A stretch of DNA of 13,354 bases from Bacteroidales bacterium (GTDB lineage: Bacteria; Bacteroidota; Bacteroidia; Bacteroidales; UBA932): the NCBI GenBank assembly GCA_016291185.1, contig JAEFAI010000043.1, positions 1-13,354 of the forward strand. Reading direction: 5' to 3'. Within the stretch, counting starts at the first letter, position 1. Each line of letters starts with the position of its first letter. The notes under the pieces were generated by a model. The model ran no database searches, was not told the origin of the DNA, and saw only the letters and a program-made list of their open reading frames with translations. The translations under genes and the position numbers were made by a program. Of the stretch, positions 5,921 to 13,353 are shown piece by piece.

Positions 5921-7528
5921 CTAGCGAACTCTCGGCTGCGGGTTGTTTCTCAACTCCATCTCCGTGATGTTCAAAGGCACCGCCATCTGGATGTCCTCCA
6001 GCTCTTCCGGCGTAAGTTCCGCGAGGGCCTTGCCGTAGCGGCTGTGTGCCTGCTCGTCGCGGACCTCGTCGAATGCCTGCTTGAGCAGTTTCTGGATGGA
6101 GTAGAACTTCATATAAGAAGAACCATAGTCCATGCCCAGCGAAATGATGGCTCTGGGTGCGCGCTTCCGGATGAAATCCTTGCTACGCGTCAGGAGATCC
6201 GCATCCGTAGCGGCCACGGAATTACCGGCGAACACCTTGTCGGCGGAATTGACCCGCACGACGAAAACATTGTTGCGGTCGACGCCTTTCATCGCCTCCG
6301 ACGGCGTGACGGTCCCGCCCACGCCTACCGGCGGCGGCAAGCGGTGCGTGACGGCAGGCTCCTTCGGCGCGGTGTACTGGATCTTCAGCTGCCCGATCGC
6401 GCGCAGGACGTCCTTGACGTCGTTCAGGATGCCCATCTTGGCATTCTCGTCGCCGCGGATGGAGATGCACTGGACAGGACCTTCGGTGGAAATCAGGTTC
6501 TCGAGGTAGGGTTTGAGGTCTTTCAGGGCCACGGTCTCGCCGTCGACCTGGACAACTTCGGAGCCAGAGGAAATTTCGATTCGAATAACTTTGTCATGCT
6601 CCACAAGGGCTTGATCAGAGCCCTGCGGTGCAGGGGAAGCGGGTCGGGCGGTGGCGCCGAAGGCGATCAGCAGCCCGGCAAACAGGGGGAGCGCCGCGCC
6701 GAAGCGCAGCCAGGAGAGGGAACCTCTCGGAGCTTGATTCATCATGGTAAAGCGTTTTTTAGTGAGTGAATGACTAAGCCCAGAGGTTAAATCCGGATAA
6801 TAACCAAAGAGTTGTTTGAATATAGCAAGTCTATAGTTGTCAACAGAATAGCCAGCACGCAACACGTCCTCGTCGGCCTCGTACTCCTGCACTTCCGAGA
6901 GCATTCGCTCCATCATCCAGAAGAAGGGGTTGAACCAGCAGAGCGCCTTTAGGACGCCCAGCGCGACTTTGTCGCGCGAGTGGCGGTGGCGGATGTGCGC
7001 GGCTTCGTGCGCGACGATCATCGCCCGCTGATTTGCGTCGGGGCGCTCCTCTCGCAGGAGGAAGATGGTGCGCCAGAAGGAGAACGGGGACTGGACGCGC
7101 GGGTGCTCCGCGAGCGTGTAGTCGCGCAGCGGCGTGAGCCGGGAGGCTTGCCGCAAGCGGCGAATGCTGACCAGGTTGCGGATGAGCACCGCGAGCAGCA
7201 GCACGACCACGGCGCCGTACAGTGCGGCGAGGACCGCGTTCCAGGGGAACGCCTCCGCCGCCGCGACCTCGACCGGCGCCGCGGCCTCCGCCGCCGGGGC
7301 GCTCGGGCCCGTCGGCTCCGCGCCCACGGGGATCGTCAGGTACACCGTTTCCGCCGGCAGGATGGGCAGGCGCAGCGCCGGGATCAGCAACGACAGCAGC
7401 GCCGACGCCAGCAGGAAGCGGCGGGCGGCCCGGTACGGGACCTTCCGCGCCAGAAGGAACTGATAGAACGCCAGCAGCAGGCCGCTGCAGACGATCACTT
7501 CCAACATATAAATGCCTGCGGGTTTCAT
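5921..7528 (-). CDS. M56 (BlaR1-like) membrane metallopeptidase fused to two ExbD/TolR-like domains
   Basis: This encodes 535 residues. Likely membrane helices lie at ~8-27, ~36-56, ~97-121 and ~274-293. Between the last two is the M56 zinc protease site: HEAAH (174-178), and EYEAD (215-219) as the ExxxD-type third-ligand region. After the fourth helix the extracytoplasmic part does not resemble a penicillin-binding sensor or TonB. Residues ~312-386 (VIRIEISSG, VQVDGETV, ISIRGDENAK) resemble the ExbD/TolR periplasmic domain. Residues ~420-527 (NNVFVVRVNSADK, ISLGMDYGSSY, DEVRDEQAHSRYGKALAELT) resemble the C-terminus of Bacteroidetes ExbD. The start overlaps the blaI-type gene by ATGA. By analogy with BlaR1 it should sense an envelope signal and trigger cleavage of its partner repressor; the signal is unknown. 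Confidence 0.88.
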   Translation of the reverse strand: MKPAGIYMLEVIVCSGLLLAFYQFLLARKVPYRAARRFLLASALLSLLIPALRLPILPAETVYLTIPVGAEPTGPSAPAAEAAAPVEVAAAEAFPWNAVLAALYGAVVVLLLAVLIRNLVSIRRLRQASRLTPLRDYTLAEHPRVQSPFSFWRTIFLLREERPDANQRAMIVAHEAAHIRHRHSRDKVALGVLKALCWFNPFFWMMERMLSEVQEYEADEDVLRAGYSVDNYRLAIFKQLFGYYPDLTSGLSHSLTKKRFTMMNQAPRGSLSWLRFGAALPLFAGLLIAFGATARPASPAPQGSDQALVEHDKVIRIEISSGSEVVQVDGETVALKDLKPYLENLISTEGPVQCISIRGDENAKMGILNDVKDVLRAIGQLKIQYTAPKEPAVTHRLPPPVGVGGTVTPSEAMKGVDRNNVFVVRVNSADKVFAGNSVAATDADLLTRSKDFIRKRAPRAIISLGMDYGSSYMKFYSIQKLLKQAFDEVRDEQAHSRYGKALAELTPEELEDIQMAVPLNITEMELRNNPQPRVR

Positions 7529-7908
7529 TTTTTCAGCATGTTGAGGATCTCGTTCGCCTCGCCGGCCGGAATGGACTCCTGCTCGGAGAAGAAGCTCACC
7601 AGGCGGCTCAGCGAGCCGTCAAAGAAGTTGTCCAGAACGGTGGTCATGTACCGCTGCGTGTAAGCCTCCTTGGACACGAGGGGGAAGTACTCATAGGTCC
7701 GGCCATACGCCTTGTGGCCCACGAAGCCCTTCTGTTCCAGGATGCGGACTATCGTCGACACAGTGTTGTACGCCGGCTTCGGCTCCGGGAGCACCTCCAG
7801 GATATCATGGACCAGGACCTTCTCCTTATCCCAGATCACCTGCATCAACTCCAGTTCCGCCTTCGTCAGCTCCTGCTGCGTCTCGACGTTCATTTTCTTT
7901 CTGACCAT
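7525..7908 (-). CDS. BlaI/MecI/CopY-family winged-helix repressor
   Basis: This 127-residue DNA-binding protein is of the Penicillinase_R family. LTKAELELMQVIW (~14-26) opens the winged helix, PAYNTVSTIVRILEQKGFV (~45-63) is the recognition helix and wing region, and the C-terminal part (~80-127) should form the dimerisation helices. Family members are about 115-130 residues. They bind as dimers to inverted repeats and are inactivated by cleavage by the partner M56 protease. Here the partner follows with an ATGA overlap. Two matching inverted repeats upstream (7943-7958 and 7983-7998), one lying within the promoter, indicate autorepression. ATG at 7908 is used; an in-frame ATG at codon 6 is possible. 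Targets outside this operon are not visible. Confidence 0.93.
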   Translation of the reverse strand: MVRKKMNVETQQELTKAELELMQVIWDKEKVLVHDILEVLPEPKPAYNTVSTIVRILEQKGFVGHKAYGRTYEYFPLVSKEAYTQRYMTTVLDNFFDGSLSRLVSFFSEQESIPAGEANEILNMLKK

Positions 7909-7933
7909 AACGCTTTGATTCTAGTGTTCGATA

Positions 7934-7963
7934 CAAAGGTAAAACTAATTTTTTAGTTTCAAA
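7934..7963 (-). promoter_or_regulatory. Promoter of the BlaI/M56 operon, TTTG-N18-TACCTTTG
   Basis: Minus strand: TTTG at 7963-7960, an 18-base spacer, then TACCTTTG at 7941-7934, the same spacing and box as the hrpB promoter. The leader to the ATG at 7908 would be about 20 bases. Operator 1 lies within the spacer. Confidence 0.75.
7943..7958. promoter_or_regulatory. Probable BlaI-family operator 1
   Basis: AACTAATTTTTTAGTT is an inverted repeat of form AACTA-N6-TAGTT. It lies inside the 18-base spacer between the -33 and -7 elements, so a bound repressor would block RNA polymerase. Confidence 0.68.
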
Positions 7964-7982
7964 ACAAATTCGCAAAAAATTT

Positions 7983-7998
7983 AACTAGAATTTTAGTT
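7983..7998. promoter_or_regulatory. Probable BlaI-family operator 2
   Basis: AACTAGAATTTTAGTT has the same AACTA-N6-TAGTT form as operator 1 and starts exactly 40 bp upstream of it (about four helical turns). That puts both sites on the same DNA face and would allow cooperative binding. Confidence 0.65.
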
Positions 7999-8030
7999 GA
8001 CACCCATTTCCCTCCTAGCCATGCGCTCGG

Positions 8031-8140
8031 GCTGTTTTTGATAACGTTCTGTAACACAAAAACTTACCAAAGTAACCGGGTCCTCTGGAACCCGGTTACT
8101 TTCAGAACAATCAAGAAATCAGCAGTTTATGAAAAACAGT
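8031..8140. repeat. ~110-bp palindromic repeat, copy B
   Basis: The ends are GCTGTTTTTG and its near-complement GAAAAACAGT. The central stem is AAAGTAACCGGG (8069-8080) with CCCGGTTACTTT (8091-8102). The stem extends by TCC/GGA with one bulged base. It lies between the esterase stop and the BlaI operator region. Confidence 0.75.
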
Positions 8141-8156
8141 ACTAAAATAGAAGAGA

Positions 8157-8265
8157 GCTGTTTTTTATAAAAGACTTTCTATCAGCAAGATACAAAAGTA
8201 ACTGGGTCCCAGGGAGCCCAGTTACTTTTGGAAGTTGCAATGTATCAACAAGTTGCGACAAACGG
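8157..8265. repeat. ~110-bp palindromic repeat, copy C
   Basis: This copy starts 16 bp after copy B, with left end GCTGTTTTTT and right end GCGACAAACGG. The central stem is a perfect 14 bp (8193-8206 with 8217-8230). The middle pair has changed from C-G to T-A compared with A and B (AACTGGG with CCCAGTT), which keeps the pairing. It lies just past the esterase stop at 8276 and may also serve as its terminator. Confidence 0.75.
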
Positions 8266-8275
8266 GAGAGCGGGG

Positions 8276-9796
8276 CTACTGGCGGGGGCCGAAAGCCGGG
8301 CGCGGCGCCACGAGGGGTTCGCCCGCTGCGGAGGCTTCGGCTTCGGCGTCGTCGAGCTTCCAGACCATGAACTGCGGCGTGGCGGCGGTGTACGGCTGCC
8401 AGGTGCTGCCGTCGGTGCCGAGCGGAGCCGCACCGGGCGCGCCGTTCGGATCGCCGAACTTCGCGAAATTGGACCACGCGGTCAGCATTTTCTCGGAGAG
8501 ATCCCAGTCACCCTGCGTCCAGGGACGCCAGCAGTGCTCCAGCGACTTGAACACGAACCACAGGTCGGAAGAGTGGAACGCGCCCTGCAGCACGTTCGGG
8601 CGGCCGTCGGTCGGCAGCGGACGGGCGAACTGGTAGGCGTAGGCCTTGCCGCCCATCTCCTCTCGGTTGAGGCAGAAGGTGCGGATCTGCTCGCCCATGT
8701 TGCCGGAATCATTCAGCGTGTAGCCGATCATATAGGGCACCTGCGCGAGGGAACCGTCGATGCAGGCTTCGTCGAAGGTCTCCGTCAGCGTGTAGCCGTC
8801 GATGTACGGGCTGATGGGCATCGCGGAGAGGATGCTGCGCTTGCCGGTGACGGAGGTATAGATGCCGCCAACGGCGAAGATCGTCTCGGTGGAAGCGGCG
8901 CGCATCTTCTTCAGGTCGGTCAGGCCCGCCCAGTCCATCACGTCTTTGACGGACGCCTCGGCTTCGGCGAGGGTGGCCTGCTGCTGTGCAGGAAGTGCGG
9001 GGCCGCCCGGGAACATCGGCTGGGCCGGTTTGCGCGGATCCACAAGACCGCTGCCGCTCATGATGACGGCTTTGTTGAAGAGGCCCTTGGTCAGCGGCGA
9101 AGCGCTCAGGAACTTGACGCTGCGCGAGCCGGCGCTCTGGCCGAAAATCATCACGTTATCGGGATCGCCGCCGAATTCGGCGATGTTGTTCTTGACCCAG
9201 TTCAGGACCGCGATCTGGTCCAGGGTGCCCCAGTTGCCGGTGGCATGCTCGGGATCCTCGGCCGAAAGCTCAGGATGGGCGAAGAAACCGAACGGACCCA
9301 CGCGGTAGTTGAACGACACCAGGACAACGTCCTTGGCCGCCCAGTTCTTGCCGTCGAACTCCGGCTCGGAGCCCCAGCCTTCGCGCAGGCCGCCGCCGAA
9401 GATCCATACGGCCACGGGCAGCTTCCTGTCCGTCTGTCCGGGGGCCTTGGTCCAGACGTTCAGGTAGAGGCAGTCCTCACTGTAGGGAGCCTCGTCGCCG
9501 TAGCCCCACTCGGTGGTGTAGCCGCCGGGATAGTGGGCTGCCTGGAAGGCCGGGTGGCCGAACTTGTCGCACACGCGGACGCCCTTCCAGGGCTCGACGG
9601 GCTGCGGCGCCCGCCAGCGGTTTTCGCCGATGGGCGGCGCGGCGTAGGGAATGCCGCGGTAAACGGTGACGCCCGGGGCGTCGTCCAGTGCAACACCTTG
9701 AATCTGCCCGCCTTCAATCGTGAGGACGGGGCTTTCGGGAGTGGCGGTGCAGGCGGCCAGCGCCAGCGCGCCAAGAAGGAATAGTATTTTTTTCAT
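8276..9796 (-). CDS. Type B carboxylesterase (para-nitrobenzyl esterase-like) lipoprotein
   Basis: This 506-residue alpha/beta-hydrolase starts at the ATG at 9796. The frame stays open far upstream, but only as the antisense of the metalloprotease gene. A lipoprotein signal ends at C16 (LALAAC). Family signatures follow: YRGIPYAAPPIGENRW (~46-61), EDCLYLNVW (~107-115), FGGG oxyanion region (~133-136), nucleophile S221 in GQSAG, and H408 in GAFHSSDLWFVF. The acidic member of the triad normally sits in a DEG motif; here the matching spot reads NDSG (362-365), so the acid is uncertain. The substrate is unknown; dietary or cell-wall esters are possible given surface export. It is a single gene, divergent from the metalloprotease. 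Confidence 0.92.
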   Translation of the reverse strand: MKKILFLLGALALAACTATPESPVLTIEGGQIQGVALDDAPGVTVYRGIPYAAPPIGENRWRAPQPVEPWKGVRVCDKFGHPAFQAAHYPGGYTTEWGYGDEAPYSEDCLYLNVWTKAPGQTDRKLPVAVWIFGGGLREGWGSEPEFDGKNWAAKDVVLVSFNYRVGPFGFFAHPELSAEDPEHATGNWGTLDQIAVLNWVKNNIAEFGGDPDNVMIFGQSAGSRSVKFLSASPLTKGLFNKAVIMSGSGLVDPRKPAQPMFPGGPALPAQQQATLAEAEASVKDVMDWAGLTDLKKMRAASTETIFAVGGIYTSVTGKRSILSAMPISPYIDGYTLTETFDEACIDGSLAQVPYMIGYTLNDSGNMGEQIRTFCLNREEMGGKAYAYQFARPLPTDGRPNVLQGAFHSSDLWFVFKSLEHCWRPWTQGDWDLSEKMLTAWSNFAKFGDPNGAPGAAPLGTDGSTWQPYTAATPQFMVWKLDDAEAEASAAGEPLVAPRPAFGPRQ

Positions 9797-9822
9797 AACT
9801 ATCGGATTAGCTTTAGTTACCG

Positions 9823-9853
9823 CCAAGGTAAAAACAAGTTCCCACACGCACAA
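9823..9853 (-). promoter_or_regulatory. Probable esterase promoter, TTGT-N19-TACCTTGG
   Basis: Minus strand: TTGT (9853-9850), a 19-base spacer, and TACCTTGG (9830-9823), one base off the TAnnTTTG box. A 5-bp inverted repeat CACGC-N6-GCGTG (9845-9860) overlaps the upstream element and might be a protein site. The rest of the 153-bp divergent gap is A-rich and shows no gene. Confidence 0.5.
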
Positions 9854-9914
9854 GAGCGTGATTGCGCGATGACCAAAATACAAAACAAAATGACACAAAA
9901 CGGCAAAAATTGAG

Positions 9915-9922
9915 TATCTTGG
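9915..9922 (+). promoter_or_regulatory. -7 box of the metalloprotease gene
   Basis: TATCTTGG differs from TAnnTTTG by one base and sits 27 bases before the ATG at 9950. No clear TTTG lies at -33. Confidence 0.5.
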
Positions 9923-9949
9923 GGCCGACAATAACAAATTACCCACTTT

Positions 9950-12397
9950 ATGTTGAAAAGAATCGCACTTATCGCCACGGCCGCCCTCGCGCTCTCGCTG
10001 GGCGCCGGCGCGCAGGGCCGCAAGCCCGCCGCAAAGCCGGCCGAGGACGCTGCCAAGGAAACTGAGAAGAAAGAAGAAACCGTCGAATTGAATTTCACCA
10101 GCGGCATGTTGGGCGTGGCCCAGCACGAGAATGACTGGTATTTCGAAGTCCCCGACTCGCTGCTCGGGCGCCGCATGCTCGCCGTGACGCGCTTCGTCAG
10201 CAATACCGTCGATGCCGGCGAATACGGCGGCGAAGAAGTCAATGAACAGATGATCTACTGGGAGAAGGCCCCGAACGGCAACCTCCTGCTTCGCACCGAC
10301 GTCCTGTCCATCCAGGCCGCCGCGGACCAGGAGATCTTCAAGGCCGTGAAGGTCAGCTCCGAGAACCCCATCGTGGCCTCCTTCAAGCCCGAAAAGAAAA
10401 GCTCCGAAGGCACCACGCGCATCAAGGTGAACAGCCTCTTCGAGGGTGACATCCAAGTTTTCTCCCTCACCCCCGGCGACAAGCGCGGCTACAACCTCGG
10501 CGGCGTCAAGGGCGACGCCTCCTTCATCGGCAGCATCCGCACCTACCCGATCAACACGGAGGTCACCGTGACCAAGACCTATAATTACAACGCGCCCCAG
10601 GGCGGCAACAACCAGCAGCGCACGACCAACCTCCCCGCAGGCCGCCAGGCCGGCACGGTGACGATCGTGCTGAACACCTCCATCCTCCTGCTCCCGCAGA
10701 CCCCGATGCAGCAGCGCTGGTTCGACCCGCGCGTGGGCTACTTCGCCGGCGGCTACAGCGAATTCTCCGACGACCAGCAGGCCGTCAAGGACATCCGCTA
10801 CATCACCCGCTGGCGCCTGGAAGCCCGTCCGGAGGACGTCGAGAAACAGAAACGCGGCGAGCTCGTGGAGCCGGTCAAGCCGATCGTCTATTACATCGAT
10901 CCGGCCACGCCGAAGCAGTGGCGCAAGTACCTCATCGCGGGCGTGAACGACTGGCAGGTCGCCTTCGAGCAGGCGGGCTGGAAGAACGCCATCCACGCCG
11001 AGGAGTGGCCCGAGAATGCCGAAGAACTGGGCATGAGCCTCGAGGACGCGCGCTTCTCCGTGATTCGCTACCTCGCCTCCCCGGTCGCGAACGCCTACGG
11101 CCCCAATGTCCATGACCCTCGTTCCGGGGAAATCCTGGAGAGCCACATCGGCTGGTACCACAACGTGATGACCCTGGTCCACGACTGGTACCAGGTCCAG
11201 GCCGGCGCCGTGGATGCGCGCGCCCGCAAGATTAAATTCGACGAAGAGCTGATGGGCGACCTGATCCGTTTCGTCTCCTCCCACGAAGTGGGCCACACCC
11301 TTGGCCTTCGCCACAACATGGGCTCCAGCTCCCAGACCCCCGTGGAGAAGCTCCGCGACAAGGCTTGGGTCGAGGAGCACGGCCACACCGTCTCCATCAT
11401 GGACTACGCCCGCTTCAACTACGTCGCGCAGCCCGAGGACAACATCGGCAAGGAAGGTCTCTACCCCCGCATCAACGACTACGACAAGTGGGCCATCGAG
11501 TTCGGCTACAAGCCTACCTACCTCCAGACCCCGAAGGAGGACCATCTCTACTGGAACAAGGTGATTATCGAGCGCCTGGCGGAGAACCCGCGTCTGTGGT
11601 TCGGCGGCGAAGGCCGTGACGACGACCCGCGTGCCCTGACCGAGGACCTCGGCGACAACGCCATGGTGGCCAGCACCTACGGCATCGCGAACCTCAAGCG
11701 CGTCCTGGAGCAGATCCCCGCGTGGAACAAGGAGGAGGCCGACATGTACGCCAACGTCTCCCGCATGTACGATGCCGTCGTCTCCCAGTTCGGCCGCTAC
11801 CTCGGCCACGTGTCCGCCAACATCGGCGGCCGCTTCATCACGAACCACAGCATCGAGCAGCCGGACATGGTCAAATACGCCCCCGTGCCGAAGGCGCGGC
11901 AGAAGGAAGCCCTGAAGTGGCTGGACGAGAACCTCTTCCACGAGCCGGCCTGGCTCGTGAGGGTGCCCTACATCTGGGAGCTCACCGACCGCCCGGACAC
12001 CTACATCTCCCGTCTGGTGAACAACGTGATCAGCTCCAGCAGCCTGCTCAGCGTCGCGAAAATCGCCCGCCTGGGCCAGTTCGCGCAGGATGACGCCTCC
12101 AACTACAAGCCTGAGGAGTACCTCTCCGACCTCGAGCACATGATCTTCGCCGAGCTCTACAAGGTGGGCAAGGTGGACGGCTACCGCCGCTTCCTGCAGC
12201 GCCGCTACGTCACCGTGGCCCTCGAAGTGGCCGCCACGGCGCCTGCGCGCAACACCGACGTTCGCGCCCTGCTGGTCGCCCAGTTGGACGACATCCGCAA
12301 GCGCGCGGTCCGCGCCAAGAGCGGCGACGCCCTCACCCAGGCCCACTGGCAGACCCTCTCCCGGCAGATCGAAACAGGGCTGAAAGACCTGAAATAA
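9950..12397 (+). CDS. Secreted zinc-dependent metalloprotease (DUF5117/DUF4953 type)
   Basis: This encodes 815 residues, with a signal peptide at ~1-21 (hydrophobic core AALALSLG, cut after AGA) and then a charged Lys/Glu/Ala linker (~24-44). The N-terminal part (GVAQHENDWYFEVPDSLLGRRMLAVTR split, ~55-81) resembles the DUF5118/DUF5117 region of Bacteroidetes metalloproteases. The catalytic part has the metzincin site HEVGHTLGLRH (H445, E446, H449, H455) and a Met-turn SIMDY (M484). About 800-850 residues is usual. It should act in the periplasm or outside the cell on proteins or peptides; the substrate is unknown. Residues 228-235 read LPAGRQAG, a peptide typical of palindromic repeat insertions. 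Its codons are strongly C/G-ending, like the neighbouring genes. Confidence 0.93.
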   Translation: MLKRIALIATAALALSLGAGAQGRKPAAKPAEDAAKETEKKEETVELNFTSGMLGVAQHENDWYFEVPDSLLGRRMLAVTRFVSNTVDAGEYGGEEVNEQMIYWEKAPNGNLLLRTDVLSIQAAADQEIFKAVKVSSENPIVASFKPEKKSSEGTTRIKVNSLFEGDIQVFSLTPGDKRGYNLGGVKGDASFIGSIRTYPINTEVTVTKTYNYNAPQGGNNQQRTTNLPAGRQAGTVTIVLNTSILLLPQTPMQQRWFDPRVGYFAGGYSEFSDDQQAVKDIRYITRWRLEARPEDVEKQKRGELVEPVKPIVYYIDPATPKQWRKYLIAGVNDWQVAFEQAGWKNAIHAEEWPENAEELGMSLEDARFSVIRYLASPVANAYGPNVHDPRSGEILESHIGWYHNVMTLVHDWYQVQAGAVDARARKIKFDEELMGDLIRFVSSHEVGHTLGLRHNMGSSSQTPVEKLRDKAWVEEHGHTVSIMDYARFNYVAQPEDNIGKEGLYPRINDYDKWAIEFGYKPTYLQTPKEDHLYWNKVIIERLAENPRLWFGGEGRDDDPRALTEDLGDNAMVASTYGIANLKRVLEQIPAWNKEEADMYANVSRMYDAVVSQFGRYLGHVSANIGGRFITNHSIEQPDMVKYAPVPKARQKEALKWLDENLFHEPAWLVRVPYIWELTDRPDTYISRLVNNVISSSSLLSVAKIARLGQFAQDDASNYKPEEYLSDLEHMIFAELYKVGKVDGYRRFLQRRYVTVALEVAATAPARNTDVRALLVAQLDDIRKRAVRAKSGDALTQAHWQTLSRQIETGLKDLK
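10631..10654 (+). repeat. LPAGRQAG-encoding segment, likely remnant of a coding palindromic repeat
   Basis: The 24 bases encode L228 to G235. The peptide LPAGRQAG is well known from GC-rich palindromic repeats of the form CCTGCCGGCAGGCAGG found within many bacterial genes. Here the peptide is intact but several codons have changed synonymously, so the palindrome is weak. It follows a Gly/Asn/Gln-rich stretch (~215-226) and precedes the conserved TVTIVLNTSILLLPQ. Confidence 0.5.
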
Positions 12398-12407
12398 AAA
12401 TAATTAC

Positions 12408-12415
12408 TATCTTTG
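12408..12415 (+). promoter_or_regulatory. -7 box of the DUF4251 lipoprotein gene
   Basis: TATCTTTG is a full match to TAnnTTTG, 11 bases after the metalloprotease stop and 18 before the ATG at 12434. This suggests separate transcription. No TTTG lies at -33. Confidence 0.6.
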
Positions 12416-12433
12416 CCGAAAATCTAACGAAGT

Positions 12434-12955
12434 ATGATGCGACACAACACAGCCAAATGGCTTGGCTCGCTGCTGATCCTCGTCGTCCTCGCGGCGGGAT
12501 GTGGCGTGCTGCACCAGAACGCCGCGGCGCGCAAGGCAGAAGCCTCCCGCGTCACCGCGCTTGTCCGGCAGCAGCTGGACGCTCGTAAATTTGAGGTCGA
12601 GATAGAGTATATGAGTCCTCTCCGCGGTCCGGGACGCTCTGTCGTCGGCAGCAGCTACTCCCTGACCGTGGACGGGGATACAATCAATTCCCACCTGCCC
12701 TATCAGGGCACGGCCTATTCGGTGCCCTACGGCGGCGGCAAAGTGCTGAATTTCGAGGACGAGATCGATTCCTACACCGTCGTTCCCGACAAAGCCGACC
12801 GTCGGACCGTCGAGATCAAGACGGACAACGACGAGGATGTCGTCGAGTTCCGGCTGACGGTCTTCGACAACGGCAAGGCCGACCTCCAGGTCCGCTGCCA
12901 GAACCGCGACGCCATCAGCTACAGCGGCCAGCTGAAATTGGAGACAGTTCGCTGA
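12434..12955 (+). CDS. DUF4251 domain lipoprotein
   Basis: This encodes 173 residues, with a lipoprotein signal ending at C23 (VLAAGC). A short helical linker (~26-50) is followed by the DUF4251 domain: FEVEIEYMSPLRGPG (~53-67), SSYSLTVDGDTINSHLPYQG (~73-92), AYSVPYGGG (~94-102), and FRLTVFDNGKADLQV (~139-153). The domain is common in Bacteroidetes lipoproteins of unknown role and is expected to be beta-rich. ATG codons at 12434 and 12437 are both possible starts. Lipid attachment places it in the cell envelope. Function is unknown, and the neighbours do not indicate one. Confidence 0.88.
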   Translation: MMRHNTAKWLGSLLILVVLAAGCGVLHQNAAARKAEASRVTALVRQQLDARKFEVEIEYMSPLRGPGRSVVGSSYSLTVDGDTINSHLPYQGTAYSVPYGGGKVLNFEDEIDSYTVVPDKADRRTVEIKTDNDEDVVEFRLTVFDNGKADLQVRCQNRDAISYSGQLKLETVR

Positions 12956-12972
12956 TCATCTAGGCTGATACG

Positions 12973-12984
12973 CCGGCGAATCTC
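12973..12984. repeat. Isolated copy of the hrpB repeat arm
   Basis: CCGGCGAATCTC is identical to the arm found at 5529-5540 in hrpB and differs only after this point. It sits in the 35-bp gap between two convergent genes. Twelve bases is short, so chance is not excluded. Confidence 0.35.
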
Positions 12985-12990
12985 TCTCTG

Positions 12991-13353
12991 CTACTTGTGC
13001 GTCAGCGTCCAGGTGTCGTTATAGTCGGTGGTCGTGCTCAGCGTGGAATCGAGGTTCTGGAACTGCGTGGTCGATGTCGCGAATGAGAACGAGGTCTTTC
13101 CGTCGATGGTCACGGAATTTGCACCATCGGCGGAGAAAAAAGCGGACGCATCTTGACCTCTCCTGATACTGACGCTGGTAATATCACTGCCGATGGTAAC
13201 GCCCGCGCAAGTGCCACCACCAGCAGCTGCACCGATGCCGACGGCATTACTGCCGCCTATGGCGGTGACGGTTCCGCCATTAATGGTTATATTTCCGACT
13301 GTTCCGCCGCCATAGCATGAGCCGATGCCCGGAGCGTTGCTGTCGCCCGTGGC
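12991..13353 (-). CDS. C-terminus of a Gly-rich repeat surface protein, 5' end cut by window edge
   Basis: An open frame enters from the right edge and ends at TAG (12991-12993), giving 120 residues. The first ~60 contain repeats of the form PGIGSCYGGGTVGNITINGG and AVGIGAAAGGGTCAGVTIG (GxGIG, then GG and a TI strand), as in beta-solenoid-like repeats of Bacteroidales and Firmicutes surface proteins. The last ~60 (FFSADGANSVTIDGKTSF to TWTLTHK) form a Ser/Thr/Asp-rich tail without an evident sorting domain. This is probably an exported protein. It converges with the DUF4251 gene. Function, full length and start are outside the window. Confidence 0.72.
   Translation of the reverse strand, partial: ATGDSNAPGIGSCYGGGTVGNITINGGTVTAIGGSNAVGIGAAAGGGTCAGVTIGSDITSVSIRRGQDASAFFSADGANSVTIDGKTSFSFATSTTQFQNLDSTLSTTTDYNDTWTLTHK

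Noticed and set aside
5766..8265. Integron attC sites at the GTAAC palindromes
   Set aside because: No integrase or cassette layout is present, and the perfect long central stems do not fit the attC pattern.
9803..9818. Possible third BlaI operator upstream of the esterase (TTTAGTT half-site)
   Set aside because: Only one half-site matches; the partner AACTA at the required distance is absent.
9797..12346. Very long minus-strand open frame continuing upstream of the esterase through the metalloprotease gene
   Set aside because: It is the antisense of a well-supported metzincin gene, caused by strong GC-ending codon bias. The esterase has a clear lipoprotein signal start at 9796.
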